From assembly GCF_900176285.1 (NCBI RefSeq), contig NZ_FWXF01000009.1, forward strand, positions 1 to 64,000: a stretch of DNA of 64,000 nt, written 5' to 3'. Below the pieces are notes generated by a model. It was not told the DNA's origin. It saw only the letters and a list, made by a program, of their open reading frames with translations, and did no database searches. Source of the DNA: Desulfacinum hydrothermale DSM 13146. GTDB taxonomy: Bacteria; Desulfobacterota; Syntrophobacteria; Syntrophobacterales; DSM-9756. Shown here piece by piece: positions 46,661 through 55,838 of the stretch. Every line of letters starts with the position of its first letter. Within the stretch, counting starts at the first letter, position 1. Both the position numbers and the translations under genes were made by a program.

Positions 46661-47830
46661 CTATCCAGCAGCGCGCCGCGTTTCGATCATTTCCACGAAA
46701 GCCTGAATCCGGGTCTGCATCTGCCCCCAGGACGCCGCCGAGCCGTCCCGTTCCACATGCAGAAAGGGGATGCCTTCCTGTGCCATGACGGCGGCCAGAC
46801 GCGGCAGTCGCCAGCGAACCATGTCGCAAAACTTGAGGGTGGGAAAAACCACTCCATCCGCCCGGGTTTCTCGGACCCGCCGCAGAAGATGGCCCACAAA
46901 GTCCGAGCCGTCCACGCGCCGTGCACAGGGGGCACGGCGCAGATAACGGCGCGCCACAGCCCGCACAGAATCGCCCCATTCTTCAACGAGCGTGTCGAAG
47001 TGGCGCGATCCGGTGCACAAGGTGTCGGCCACCACCTGCGTTCCACACGCTTCCATCACCTGCACCAGATGGACGGTGTCTGCCGCGCATCCTCCCAGGA
47101 CCAGGCGGGGGGGCGCTGGTCCGGCCCCGTTCGCAGCGGCCTCCCATTCGGCAAGTATTGGGGCGCTCTGCGAAAGAAAGCGCCTCTTGTCCCCGACGAA
47201 CGCTTTGACCAGCCAACGAGAATAGTCCACTCCGGAAATGCCGCGCAGGGGCTGAGCCCGCAACCGATCCAGGGCCATGACCCTGCGGCGCGTTTCGTTC
47301 ATAACCGCGATGGCCCCCTGAAGATCCGAGTCCTTGATGGGCCGGCCCGCCAGGTCCTCCAAATACCTCACAAGATGTTTTAGGGCAGCCACCCAATAGT
47401 CTTCGGCGGCCGAACCAAAGCCGAAGGGAAAATCGAGCCGAAACACGGGCGGCTCCTTGATCTGGCGCTGCCACAGATCCGCAAGGCGACGCATGGCGTC
47501 ACACGAGTTCACCACGACAACCGCAGCGAGCGAGGCGAAGGCCCCTTGCAGGGCCGCCTGCAGCACCCCGTGGACGTAGGCGCAGAACGTGGTGGGCAAG
47601 AGGCTTTCCGATCCCTCGCCACGCGCCTCATACCCGTAAAGCCGCCGCGGCTCGGCCCCTGCAGCGATGAGGAGTTCCTCCGGCACGGCCGAGCACAGCC
47701 AGCCCACCGCGGGAACCTCGTCCTGGGATCTGGTGCGACACGCCCCAGGCGATGGAGCCCGCACGTCCATCTTTTCAGTCCGCCTCCCTTGAGCTTGTGC
47801 AGAAGCCTTCTCTTCATCCCGAAACATCAT
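46661..47830 (-). CDS. 2-hydroxyacyl-CoA dehydratase D-type/benzoyl-CoA reductase-like subunit
   Basis: 389 residues with the dehydratase fold: LPTTFCAYVHGVLQAAL, VVVNSCDAMRRLADLW, FRLDFPFG, LVLGGCAADTVHLVQVMEACG, and GVVFPTLKFCDMVRWRLPRL. Conserved-position Cys in NSCD and KFCD would ligate a [4Fe-4S] or double-cubane cluster. Such subunits pair with a second one and receive electrons from an ATP-driven activase; both lie directly downstream here. The CoA substrate typical of the family is not proven. Start ATG 47830; an ATG at 47770 is a shorter option. Confidence 0.8.
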   Translation of the reverse strand: MMFRDEEKASAQAQGRRTEKMDVRAPSPGACRTRSQDEVPAVGWLCSAVPEELLIAAGAEPRRLYGYEARGEGSESLLPTTFCAYVHGVLQAALQGAFASLAAVVVVNSCDAMRRLADLWQRQIKEPPVFRLDFPFGFGSAAEDYWVAALKHLVRYLEDLAGRPIKDSDLQGAIAVMNETRRRVMALDRLRAQPLRGISGVDYSRWLVKAFVGDKRRFLSQSAPILAEWEAAANGAGPAPPRLVLGGCAADTVHLVQVMEACGTQVVADTLCTGSRHFDTLVEEWGDSVRAVARRYLRRAPCARRVDGSDFVGHLLRRVRETRADGVVFPTLKFCDMVRWRLPRLAAVMAQEGIPFLHVERDGSAASWGQMQTRIQAFVEMIETRRAAG

Positions 47831-47895
47831 CTTTCCACCCGCAGGCCAAGCAGCTTGGGTAGCTCATCGATTCAGGTTTTCGCCATGCCATCGGT

Positions 47896-48393
47896 TCAAC
47901 GCTCCTGGTAACCAGATTCTCCCTCTCGGGGTTCGGCCAGTCCCACAAAGTCCGACGCCACCGGCCGGTAGACTTCCGAAAGTTCATAAGTTCCGGTCAG
48001 AATGCCCGCCAAGCGCAGGCGAAAGAGCACCTGTTGAAGATCGCAGGAACGCACGCCCATGGCCTGAGCCACTGCCGCGGCCCGATCCCGGACGGCCTGA
48101 GAGCCGCCCGCAGCGACCTGGGAGAAGGTGCCGGGCTTTTCCTGGAGCCATCGCATTAGCTTTAAGAGCACGTCTTTGTCCACAGGCAGAGCCTCAACAC
48201 AGACGGCGAAACGGCGCACCGCCTCCGGCAAATCGTCCAGGCGGCGCCTGAGCTCATGGATCTTCTTGTATCGAAAATCCATGTCGCCATGGAGCATCTC
48301 CCGATCAAAGTCGCCTTCGGGATAGTTGTTTCGGATGGCTTCCAGAATTTCCAATGCTTGCTGGATCAATGGCTTGGGATTGGTGGTGTGCAC
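47896..48393 (-). CDS. Hypothetical protein in the dehydratase-like cluster
   Basis: About 165 residues, soluble and helical: QALEILEAIRNNYPEGDFDREMLHGDMDFRYKKIHELRRRLDD, then a winged-helix-like carboxy-terminal part (VRSCDLQQVLFRLRLAGILTGTYELSEVYRPV). It could bind nucleic acid or a partner. GTG 48393 is chosen because AAGGAGG stands about ten bases upstream; its beginning overlaps the end of the NadE-like gene by 28 bases, pointing to co-translation. I do not recognise the family. Confidence 0.6.
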   Translation of the reverse strand: MHTTNPKPLIQQALEILEAIRNNYPEGDFDREMLHGDMDFRYKKIHELRRRLDDLPEAVRRFAVCVEALPVDKDVLLKLMRWLQEKPGTFSQVAAGGSQAVRDRAAAVAQAMGVRSCDLQQVLFRLRLAGILTGTYELSEVYRPVASDFVGLAEPREGESGYQER

Positions 48394-49355
48394 GATCCAT
48401 CGCCTCCTTCCCCCCTTTTGGCAGCGCTCAAGTGTCTTAGCTGCCGTAGGTGCTCCACATACGCTGTTCGCAGGAAAGGTCGAAAACGTCTGGAAAGGGG
48501 GCGCCCCACACGTTCTGCATAATCCTTTAAGGCGCGAAGGATGACCGCATCGGAACAGCCGCGGTTCAAACCCATCAGAATCCGGTCCACCAGTTCGTAG
48601 GGGCCCAGGAAGTGTTCGTCGCGGACACCTCCAAAACCCGGCGACGGGCTTTGCTGCAACAGCCGTGGGGGCAGTGCCAGGAATCGGGCCAGACGCCGGA
48701 CTTGGAACTTGTAAAGGCCCGCCAGAGGAGCCCATTGACCGAAACGAACATCGTCGACCCCGCCCTCCACGAAAAAGCCCAGTTCACATTCCGTTCGATT
48801 GGCGCAGTTCAAAAGGGCGCCCCCGCGCTTTGCCGCGATGGTTTGGAGCACGCACCTACGTACCCGATGGGCCGTGAGGAGGCGCTCGTAATGGCGGCCG
48901 AGCCGGCTGTCGGCGTGGGAGCGCTTCATCTGCGCCATCAAGGCCCACAGCATGCGCCGCGGCGCCACTCGGACCAGAAGATTCAATCCCAACACGGTCG
49001 TCCAATGGGGCGGAAGGCCGAGGCGTCTTTCGCGATCCGCGACCTCCTCCGTGATGTCCACCGGGATGCGTTCCGCGCCCAGTTCATCGAAATAGCCCGG
49101 ATTGTAGGTTTCGCCCCGGACGCGCCGATCCACCATCTGCACCGCCACAACCGGGACCCCCGCCGCCACGCTTAAGGCGGCGCACACCGCACTGTCCAAT
49201 CCCCCGCTTGCTCCCAGGACCACCGCATGGAATTTTCCACGCGAAACCCCAGCCCGGATCTTCCGCTTCCAGAAAGCGACGAATTCCGCCTCGAAAGGCT
49301 CTTCCATCTCCACAAAGGACCTCAGGTCCACGGCTTTTCCTTTACCAGGCTTCAT
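48366..49355 (-). CDS. NAD synthase-like PP-loop ATPase
   Basis: 329 residues. VVLGASGGLDSAVCAALSVAAG is the SGGxDS PP-loop that binds ATP as an adenylating site, and LLNCANRTECELGFFVEGGVDDVRFGQWAPLAGLYKFQVRRLARFLALPPRLLQQ matches the NadE-type synthetase domain. The carboxy-terminal part is longer than in ammonia-dependent NadE. It presumably adenylates a carboxylate and amidates or thiolates it. It lies between the radical SAM and dehydratase-like genes and overlaps the first by 14 bases, so it may serve that pathway rather than NAD supply. A decayed relative of its middle part is at 51209-51302. Confidence 0.78.
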   Translation of the reverse strand: MKPGKGKAVDLRSFVEMEEPFEAEFVAFWKRKIRAGVSRGKFHAVVLGASGGLDSAVCAALSVAAGVPVVAVQMVDRRVRGETYNPGYFDELGAERIPVDITEEVADRERRLGLPPHWTTVLGLNLLVRVAPRRMLWALMAQMKRSHADSRLGRHYERLLTAHRVRRCVLQTIAAKRGGALLNCANRTECELGFFVEGGVDDVRFGQWAPLAGLYKFQVRRLARFLALPPRLLQQSPSPGFGGVRDEHFLGPYELVDRILMGLNRGCSDAVILRALKDYAERVGRPLSRRFRPFLRTAYVEHLRQLRHLSAAKRGEGGDGSCTPPIPSH

Positions 49356-50796
49356 AGAGCCGCACCTGGCGCTCCCAGACCGGATCCAAAACCTCTTCCA
49401 ATCGGTGGTCGTAGTTTATGAAGCGCATCAAGTATTCGCTGTCCTCGGCGGCAGCTGCGGCCTCGGCGTTGAGAGGCTTCGCCTTGGTCCTTTCCACGAT
49501 TGCGTGGGCCACCCCATGATGATCCCTCATGGGGCAGGGCCTGAAGAGATTGCGAACGCGTTCTGGAGGCTGCTGGTACCCGTATTTCGCTTGCCAGCAT
49601 CGAATATCCAGAAAAAGCTGGGATTTGAGCGCATGCGAAAGGCAACGGCCCTTCTTGTAGAGATCATAAATGTTGTCCATGTAGTACGGGAAGAAGACGC
49701 ACGGGGCGATGTTTCCATTCCAGTCCACATGGAGGTATCCCCCGGCACGGCCCGCCGCGATGCATCCCAATGACAAGACCCCACCGTTCCAGAAGTCCAC
49801 GTAAAAATAACCCGTCTTCTCCAGGATATGAAGCTCGCGCTCCAACATCCAAAGCCGCTGCCGAGGGCTGACCAACAGGTCGAAAGAAGCGTCCCGCCCG
49901 ATGGGCATGTACTGAAAGATCCAGCCGTAAAGCGCTCCTTGTTCTTCAAAATAGAAATCCAAGAATGCATCCGAAAGGATCCTCTCCGCATTGTGGCGCG
50001 TTGCCGTCACCGAAATGCCGAAGGGAACTCCCGCGTCTCGAAGACACCGCATGGCCCGAAGGATCCTTTCATGGGTGCCCCTGCCCCGCCGAGCGTCTGT
50101 TTCTTCTCCAAAGCCCTCCACGGAAATGGCGGGGGTGACGTTTCCCACATCTGCCATTCGAGCAGCCAAAGTTTCCGTGATCAACGTCCCGTTGGTGAAG
50201 GCGAGAAAGTAATTGTCCGCGTTCTCGGCTATGATATCGATAAGATCCACCGAGTTCTCGCCTCGATAGAGAAACGGTTCGCCCCCTGAGATGACCGTAA
50301 AATGGCTCCCCCAAGATTGCGTCTTCTCCCGAAGGATGCGTCGAAAGGTGTCCGCCTCCAATGACCTTGCTTGATGGGAACGATCCCCCGCGTAACATCC
50401 CACGCAGCGAAGGTTGCATCGTTCCGTCGGACTCACCACAAGAAAGCTGGGTGGCTCAAATCCATAGACCTTGGCAAACGCTTTGCTCTTTTGCGGGTCG
50501 GCCATGACAAACTTGCCCACAAAGGTGTCCGCCAGCATTCTGAGCGGTTTTTCGCCGATGAGACCCCTTCGGGCGCCTCGAGCGCCGGCATGCAGAAGGT
50601 TTTTCATGGCCATAAAGCGGAGGCGTTGGACCTGACGGGGCCGCCGTTCAGGGTTTTCCACTACAATGTAATCGTATAGGCCCTTTTCCACCTGTCTCAG
50701 GGTGTGAGTCCGTAGTAGGTTGCTTTTCAATCCGAAGCTCAAGAGGCCCCGCTTTAGCTTCTCGCTCAGGGTTTCTTGGGATTGAGGTTTTCGCAT
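49342..50796 (-). CDS. Radical SAM protein with auxiliary cluster Cys
   Basis: About 484 residues. SPTERCNLRCVGCYAGD is the radical SAM CxxxCxxC motif (near residue 130); ISGGEPFLY, AFTNGTLI and PAISVEGFG are barrel motifs. The carboxy-terminal region has LGCIAAGRAGGYLHVDWNGNIAPCVFFPYY, DIRCWQAKY and FRPCPMRDHHG, SPASM-like Cys for an extra cluster. The amino-terminal ~110 residues are helical. AAAGGAGG lies 7 bases before ATG 50796. It is first in the dehydratase-like cluster; substrate may be a small molecule or peptide. Confidence 0.85.
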   Translation of the reverse strand: MRKPQSQETLSEKLKRGLLSFGLKSNLLRTHTLRQVEKGLYDYIVVENPERRPRQVQRLRFMAMKNLLHAGARGARRGLIGEKPLRMLADTFVGKFVMADPQKSKAFAKVYGFEPPSFLVVSPTERCNLRCVGCYAGDRSHQARSLEADTFRRILREKTQSWGSHFTVISGGEPFLYRGENSVDLIDIIAENADNYFLAFTNGTLITETLAARMADVGNVTPAISVEGFGEETDARRGRGTHERILRAMRCLRDAGVPFGISVTATRHNAERILSDAFLDFYFEEQGALYGWIFQYMPIGRDASFDLLVSPRQRLWMLERELHILEKTGYFYVDFWNGGVLSLGCIAAGRAGGYLHVDWNGNIAPCVFFPYYMDNIYDLYKKGRCLSHALKSQLFLDIRCWQAKYGYQQPPERVRNLFRPCPMRDHHGVAHAIVERTKAKPLNAEAAAAAEDSEYLMRFINYDHRLEEVLDPVWERQVRLYEAW

Positions 50797-50875
50797 GACC
50801 AAACCTCCTTTCCCGCATTGAAGCGGTCCTACGTGCTCCGGCGCGCGCCCGGCGGCGCCTCTGCACGTGCTCGGT

Positions 50876-50890
50876 TTGAAACTGTTTCAA
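50876..50890. promoter_or_regulatory. Perfect 15-base palindrome upstream of the dehydratase-like cluster
   Basis: TTGAAAC-T-GTTTCAA lies about 80 bases before the first gene. It could be a binding site for the Fis-type activator encoded in the same cluster. Confidence 0.4.
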
Positions 50891-51955
50891 TCCATGCGTT
50901 TCATTTCTGAGACGGATGGTGATTTCCCGTCACGCCACCTTTCGCTTCAGCGCCCAGATCATCCCTGTGTTTTTCCCACCGAGCTATTCAAAGAAGCGAG
51001 CGAGCCGGCCTCTTATCTTGTCCGTGTGGTTAGAAATCCCCCTCGATTCGCGCGCCGGGGCCCATTTTCCCGCGTTTCCAACCTCCCAGCGGCGGATGCT
51101 CGCGCTCTCCCATCTCCGATTCCTCCTGGTTCGCACCATGCTGAGCTGTTCATGGATCGCGGCAGCAATCATGCCAACCCGGGATCACGCCCCGCGCCGG
51201 CCTTGTCGCGTCGGGCCGTAAGGAGGGGTCCGTAAGGCCTGCTGAGCCAGCTGTCGGCGTGGGAACCTTTCATTTGTGCCATCCATGCCCACAGAGTGCC
51301 CCATCAGGATGGAACCTGCGCTGCTTGGTGGCAGGGCCACTCAAATCGGCCAACCAAGGCGCGCCCCAGACCGGACAATTGATCTGGTGCCGACAAGGGG
51401 CGTAGTCCTCGCTGAGTCAAAACACCTGGTCCGACTTCGCGACGGCCGTTACATCACCCGCGAGGCCTCGTTGTGGTGGAGCAGTGGATGCGGTTTGGGT
51501 CTGAAGCCTGGGCTACGGACCTACCCGGTCCATGGCGATGCTGGAACATCTGGACGCCTTGGGCATGACCGTCCGCCTCAATGATTGGCGTCTGCTGGCA
51601 AAAGATTATGCGGAGGTATTCTGGCGTAAGGCGGGAACAGGTTCGGTGTATCCTTGGCGGGCGGAGTCGACGCAAGGGGGGGGCCAAAGCAGACAGCCGC
51701 TCCTCCAGGCATCATGGGCGTTCTTCTTTTACAGGAAGGGCTGGGCTATGGGAAAGGAGACCCGTCTCTCCGCGTCTTCTGTGGAGGCGGGCCTGGGGGT
51801 GTGTCATTGGCTCATGAGACGAGCCGGCAGTGTTTCCTATGAACGCACCATGTCAGGGGCCGCCTGGGAACTGAAAAAGAGCCACATGGCACAGTGGAAT
51901 TTGAACTGGGTGGAAAGCCCCCCGAAAGGCCGAGAGTCCCCTGGAGGGCAGGCTC
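50891..51955. other. About 1.1 kb of decayed sequence with a piece of a NadE-like paralog
   Basis: Open frames here are short and do not resemble proteins, except that the minus strand at 51209-51302 reads WAWMAQMKGSHADSWLSRPY..., similar to WALMAQMKRSHADSRLGRHY in the NadE-like gene at 48366-49355. The corresponding DNA (48865-48958) is roughly three-quarters identical without gaps. The stretch is probably a degraded duplicate of part of that gene. Confidence 0.5.
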
Positions 51956-52909
51956 TTAGTGCTGAATCTCGAAGAGGCTGCTGATGGAATCTTCGTTGTG
52001 GATGCTTTTGATCGCCTGGCTGAAAAGACGGGCGGCCGAGACGGTCTTGATCTTTTCACAGTGGGCGGCCTGGGGACGCAGGGGCAGGGTGTCCGTGACC
52101 ACCAGGCTCTTCAGATCGCTCTTTTCAATGCGTTCCACCGCCGGCCCGGAGAGGATGGGATGGGTGACACAGGCATGTACCTCATGGGCGCCTCGGTCCA
52201 GGATCGCCTTGGTGGCCTCCACCAGAGTGCCCGCGGTATCTGCCATGTCGTCCAGGATGATGGCCGTCTTGCCATCCACTTCCCCAATGATGTTCATTAC
52301 TTCCGCTTCGTTGACGTTCACGCGACGTTTGTCGATCAGCGCCAGGTCGGCCTGGAGGCGCTGGGCGTATGCCCGGGCCCGGGGGACCCCTCCCGCATCG
52401 GGGCTCACGATGACCAGGTTATGGTTGAAGTGCTCGCGGATGTAGGGAAGCAAGACAGGGGACGCATAGAGGTTGTCCACGGGAATGTCGAAAAAGCCCT
52501 GAATCTGCCCGGCATGCAGATCCATGGTGAGAATGCGGTGGGTTCCCACGCTGGTGATCAAATCGGCAACGAGGCGGGCGGTGATGGGAACGCGTGGCTT
52601 GTTTTTGCGGTCCTGGCGGGAATAGCTGTAGTAGGGGATGACAGCCGTAATGCGCCGCGCCGAGGCCCTCTTGAGGGCATCAATCATCACCAGAAGCTCC
52701 ATCAGATGGTCATTGACGGGGGGAGCGCCGGACTGCACCACAAAAACATCGGCTCCGCGAACGTTTTCACCGATCTCGACCCGGATCTCGCCGTCGCTGA
52801 AGGTGCTCACCAGGGATCGGCCCAGAGGGATCTCCAGGGATTGACAAATCTTTTGCGCCAGCTCCGGGTTGCTGTTGCCCGAAAAGATCTTAAGTCCGTA
52901 GGTGGCCAT
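51956..52909 (-). CDS. prs: Ribose-phosphate pyrophosphokinase
   Basis: 317 residues, the normal length for PRPP synthase class [67 protein letters not shown] and the PRPP-binding loop [15 protein letters not shown] are all present. It makes 5-phosphoribosyl-1-pyrophosphate from ribose 5-phosphate and ATP for nucleotide, His and Trp synthesis. Start ATG 52909 gives the family start [12 protein letters not shown]. No tRNA or peptidyl-tRNA hydrolase gene, its frequent neighbour, is next to it. Confidence 0.97.
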   Translation of the reverse strand: MATYGLKIFSGNSNPELAQKICQSLEIPLGRSLVSTFSDGEIRVEIGENVRGADVFVVQSGAPPVNDHLMELLVMIDALKRASARRITAVIPYYSYSRQDRKNKPRVPITARLVADLITSVGTHRILTMDLHAGQIQGFFDIPVDNLYASPVLLPYIREHFNHNLVIVSPDAGGVPRARAYAQRLQADLALIDKRRVNVNEAEVMNIIGEVDGKTAIILDDMADTAGTLVEATKAILDRGAHEVHACVTHPILSGPAVERIEKSDLKSLVVTDTLPLRPQAAHCEKIKTVSAARLFSQAIKSIHNEDSISSLFEIQH

Positions 52910-53081
52910 GCGGGTTTTTCTCCTCTCCTACCCGATATTGTGCCAAGGCTTCCCAGGGCACGTGGTGCCGAAGGCGCCCCTTACATAGTACAGGAAGTCA
53001 CAAATGGCAAGCCTTTAGCTTGCTGGCGAAGGTACGGGCACGGGAAGGCATCCCAAGGATATGTTTAAGGAAGTTTCGGCA

Positions 53082-53828
53082 TCACACGGTTTCCAGATCC
53101 TCCACCATCACCTGATAATCTTCATGGCCGGGCCAGTAGAGAAAGCGATGGCAGTGGGGGCAGGTGAGGATGCTTTCATCCCGTTGCAGTTCGATGAAGC
53201 GTTGCGGGGGAATGTTGAGATGGCAGATCTGACACACGCCTTTTTCCACCGGCGCCACCGCGATGCCTTTTTGCTTGCCGATGAGAAAGTCCCAGCGTTT
53301 GAGCAGGTCGGGATCCACCTTGGCGCGCACGGCGGCCTGCAGCTCATTGAGCCGATCGATCTTTTCCGACACCCGTTCACTTTCCTCCTGGAGGCGTGCC
53401 TTCTGGGCGTCGATCTTTTCCTTCAACTCCGAAACCTCTTTTTCCATGGCCTCCAGTTCGCCTCGAGCCGACTCGATCTTTTCCATCAACTCCAGGGCGT
53501 GGTCTTCGCGAGAGGCCACCTCTTCTTTGAGTTCCTCGATCTCTTTGAGAAGCGCCTGGTATTCGCGGTTGCTTTTGACCTCTCGCTCCTTTTGCTTGCT
53601 GCGTTTGATGCGGGCTTCCAGGTCGGCGATCTCCGTTTCGAGGGAACGATGCAACTGAACCGCGTGTTCGTAGTCGGCCTTTTTCAGAAGGTATTCGCTT
53701 TCGACCGTGGAAAATTCCTTGTCCAGTGCCGAAAGCTTGCCGGGGGTGGCTTCCCGGTCACGCAGCAGTTCGTTCTTCTTGTTTTCCAAAATCTGCAATT
53801 CCACCAGGTACCTCAATTGCTCCTGCAA
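53082..53828 (-). CDS. Coiled-coil zinc-ribbon protein (DUF164/C4-type)
   Basis: About 248 residues: a long coiled coil (residues ~1-170, heavy in Glu, Lys and Arg) followed by a C4 zinc ribbon (GVCQICHLNIPPQRF and LTCPHCHRFLYW). This family is typically encoded beside Nif3-like proteins, as here, where the Nif3 gene lies 19 bases upstream. Its role is unclear; related proteins are suggested to bind nucleic acid. TTG 53828 is taken as the start because GGGAGGACGGAG precedes it; no ATG fits. Confidence 0.85.
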   Translation of the reverse strand: MQEQLRYLVELQILENKKNELLRDREATPGKLSALDKEFSTVESEYLLKKADYEHAVQLHRSLETEIADLEARIKRSKQKEREVKSNREYQALLKEIEELKEEVASREDHALELMEKIESARGELEAMEKEVSELKEKIDAQKARLQEESERVSEKIDRLNELQAAVRAKVDPDLLKRWDFLIGKQKGIAVAPVEKGVCQICHLNIPPQRFIELQRDESILTCPHCHRFLYWPGHEDYQVMVEDLETV

Positions 53829-53847
53829 GCTCCGTCCTCCCGTTCCT

Positions 53848-54678
53848 TTAGCGGACGACCAATGTGGTGAAGGGGTCTTTCTCCACGTCGGAAGCAAACA
53901 CCTCCAACGCCACACCCTCCCGTGCCGCGCACTCGGTCAAATAAAGCACCAGCGGCGCCACCATAATCCTTTCTGAAGCGAAGTGGCCCACGTCCACCAG
54001 CGCCAACCCGTTATCCAGGGCCGCTTGAGCGTCGTGGTACTTCACATCCCCGGTGATCAAGGCGTGGCAACCGCCCCTTACGGCCTGTTGCCACAAGCCG
54101 GCACCACTGCCCGTGCACAGCCCCACGCGCTGGATCGAGGCCCCGGCGTCCCCCACAAAGCGAACAGAATGGGAACCCAGGAGCTCGGCCAGCCGGACCG
54201 CCAGTTTTTCCAGCGTCATGGGTTCCGGCAGGTTGCCCACCAGGCCCAGGCCCGCGTAGCGGTCTCCCGAAGCGTCGGCCTTTTTCGATCCTTCCAGGGG
54301 GCCGTCCACGGCCATGTCCAACAGGGAAGCCAGGCTATGATTGGTCCCGTCCACGGCCACGTCCAGATTGGTGTGAGCCGCAATCAGGTGGATGCCGTGG
54401 GTGACGGCCTGCCGGATGAACGCGCCCGGGGCCGTGTCGAAGCGGATGGACTTCACGGCCTTGAGCAGCAGGGGGTGGTGGGTCACCATGGCTTGGCAAT
54501 CCATGGCAATGGCCTGGCTCAAGGTCTGCGAAGTGGGGTCCAGGGCCACCAGGACGCGGGAGACCACGGCGCCGGGGTCGCCGATCTGAAGGCCGCAATT
54601 GTCCCACTCTTCCGCTAGATCAAAGGGTGCCAGTCGGTCGATCCATTGCATCAAGAGGTCCACGGTGGCCTGACGCAT
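53848..54678 (-). CDS. Nif3-like dinuclear metal center protein
   Basis: 276 residues. WDNCGLQIGDPG, MVTHHPLLLKAVKSI, HILIAAHTNLD-type (IHLIAAHTNLDVAVDGTNH), GDVKYHDAQAALDNGLALVDVGHFASE are the conserved metal-binding blocks; His and Asp/Glu at these places hold two metal ions in known YbgI/Nif3 structures. The family is hexameric, with GTP cyclohydrolase-like or hydrolase activities suggested but not settled. The zinc-ribbon gene follows on the same strand, forming the usual pair. Confidence 0.9.
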   Translation of the reverse strand: MRQATVDLLMQWIDRLAPFDLAEEWDNCGLQIGDPGAVVSRVLVALDPTSQTLSQAIAMDCQAMVTHHPLLLKAVKSIRFDTAPGAFIRQAVTHGIHLIAAHTNLDVAVDGTNHSLASLLDMAVDGPLEGSKKADASGDRYAGLGLVGNLPEPMTLEKLAVRLAELLGSHSVRFVGDAGASIQRVGLCTGSGAGLWQQAVRGGCHALITGDVKYHDAQAALDNGLALVDVGHFASERIMVAPLVLYLTECAAREGVALEVFASDVEKDPFTTLVVR

Positions 54679-54767
54679 GGGTTCGAGATCCTTATGGATT
54701 TGGGTTCAAGACTCCTTGCGGGCCCATTGAAGGTGGAAGATCCGCTCCGTGTGCGGAACAGCCAACG

Positions 54768-54800
54768 AAAAAGGGGGTGCTCCACTGAAGGAACACCCCC
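54768..54800 (-). terminator. Intrinsic terminator downstream of tRNA-Met
   Basis: On the minus strand GGGGGTGTTCC pairs with GGAGCACCCCC (one mismatch) around a six-base loop, followed by a run of five or more T. It lies between the tRNA and the Nif3 gene. Confidence 0.85.
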
Positions 54801-54917
54801 CTAGGGATGGCTCACGGGATCCGAGAACCCATGTTTTCCCGCAATCGGCTCTGCCATTTCCTTTTCCCTCGAAGAACCCGTCAACGGTTCCACTCCCGAC
54901 CGGTGGGTTTCGTGAAA

Positions 54918-54993
54918 TGGTGGGCCCACCTGGCCTCGAACCAGGGACCTACCGGTTATGAGCCGGTGGCTCTACCAACTGAGCTATGGGCCC
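54918..54993 (-). tRNA. tRNA-Met (anticodon CAT)
   Basis: On the minus strand a complete cloverleaf of 76 bases with encoded CCA: acceptor GGGCCCA/TGGGCCC, D-arm AGCTCAGTTGGTAGAGC, anticodon stem ACCGG/CCGGT with loop CTCATAA (anticodon CAT), T-arm CCTGGTTCGAGGCCAGG. The sequence pattern fits elongator tRNA-Met; lysidine-modified tRNA-Ile cannot be fully excluded by the anticodon alone. Confidence 0.95.
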
Positions 54994-55077
54994 GAGACAT
55001 GCTAAGGTGTGTGACGTTATAGAAATGGGACCTGTTCGTGTCAAGGGAAACCTATTCAGGGCCTTTGGTATCCCCAG

Positions 55078-55119
55078 AAAAGAAAACCGCCCGGAACGCT
55101 TGGCATCCCGGGCGGTTCT
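55078..55119 (-). terminator. Intrinsic terminator of the cold-shock gene
   Basis: On the minus strand AACCGCCCGG pairs with CCGGGCGGTT (ten pairs) with a 13-base loop, followed by TTTTCTTTT. Confidence 0.9.
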
Positions 55120-55137
55120 TTGTCCCATACGAGGCGC

Positions 55138-55338
55138 TTAGGCGCGGCGTACGTTGACGGCCTGCGGACCTTTGGCCGTTTCGGAGATCTCGAAGGTGAC
55201 CGCTTCGCCTTCGGTCAGGGTCTTGAAACCGGTGCCCTCGATGCCCGAATAGTGCACAAACACATCCCCGGCGCTTTCCGTCTCGATGAAGCCGTAACCC
55301 TTCTTTTCATTGAACCACTTGACATGTCCTTGCATCAT
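55138..55338 (-). CDS. Cold-shock domain protein (CspA family)
   Basis: 66 residues, standard size. [16 protein letters not shown] (RNP1) and [11 protein letters not shown] (RNP2) are the RNA-binding motifs; the end is [10 protein letters not shown]. It binds single-stranded RNA or DNA and acts as an RNA chaperone. GGAG lies seven bases before the first ATG (55338); a second ATG follows directly. It is a single-gene unit with its own terminator. Confidence 0.96.
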   Translation of the reverse strand: MMQGHVKWFNEKKGYGFIETESAGDVFVHYSGIEGTGFKTLTEGEAVTFEISETAKGPQAVNVRRA

Positions 55339-55838
55339 TGAACCACTCCTTCATTGTTCTGTACTGCATGCCGGGACGTGCTTTGGGGATCGCGGGATCT
55401 TACCGAAAGGTGAGAACCACGGCGGGCCAAAAACGGAACCACGAGCTGCGTACATGAAACTGTTTTTTGGGGGCCCAAAGCCGGTGCCCCTCTCACAAAG
55501 TCATGGTCCTCTATCACGCCCACCTCCACATGCCAAGCTTTTTTTTGTGCCAATTTCCAGATTTTGAACACTGGTTTCCGGTTGAGATTGAGATTATGGT
55601 CCAGGAAATGATGGTTCAATGCCGCGGCCTGTGGGTCCATGGGCAAGCGGCTGCCGTCACCCGCTTGCCAAGAAACCGAGCATCCTGCAAGCCTGCAACA
55701 GGCGCGGTGGTTTTTATCCGTGGGCCCGCTGCGGTGAAAAGACCGCAGAAGGAACGGCTTTCGCAGCGGATCCCATCGGACAAGGCCGGTCGTATAGGGG
55801 GCGTTGGTTGTTGTTTTGCCTTATGGACGGAGGACTCT
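55339..55838. other. About 500 bases without a convincing gene
   Basis: It separates the divergent cold-shock and CoA-disulfide-reductase-like genes. It contains T-rich runs and short repeats (for example CTGTTTTTTGGGGGCCC near 55451) but no recognisable RNA or terminator. Open frames that extend the flavoprotein upstream lack a ribosome-binding site. Confidence 0.45.

Noticed and set aside
50797-50875. Sigma-54 promoter of the dehydratase-like cluster
   Set aside because: No GG and GC pair with the required spacing and flanks was found on the minus strand.
51276-51984. Plus-strand open frames in the gap upstream of prs
   Set aside because: They are short, overlap one another and resemble nothing; the only recognisable signal is the decayed minus-strand piece.
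55467-55838. Longer amino terminus for the CoA-disulfide-reductase-like gene
   Set aside because: GGAGG and the FAD motif place the start at 55839; upstream residues look random.
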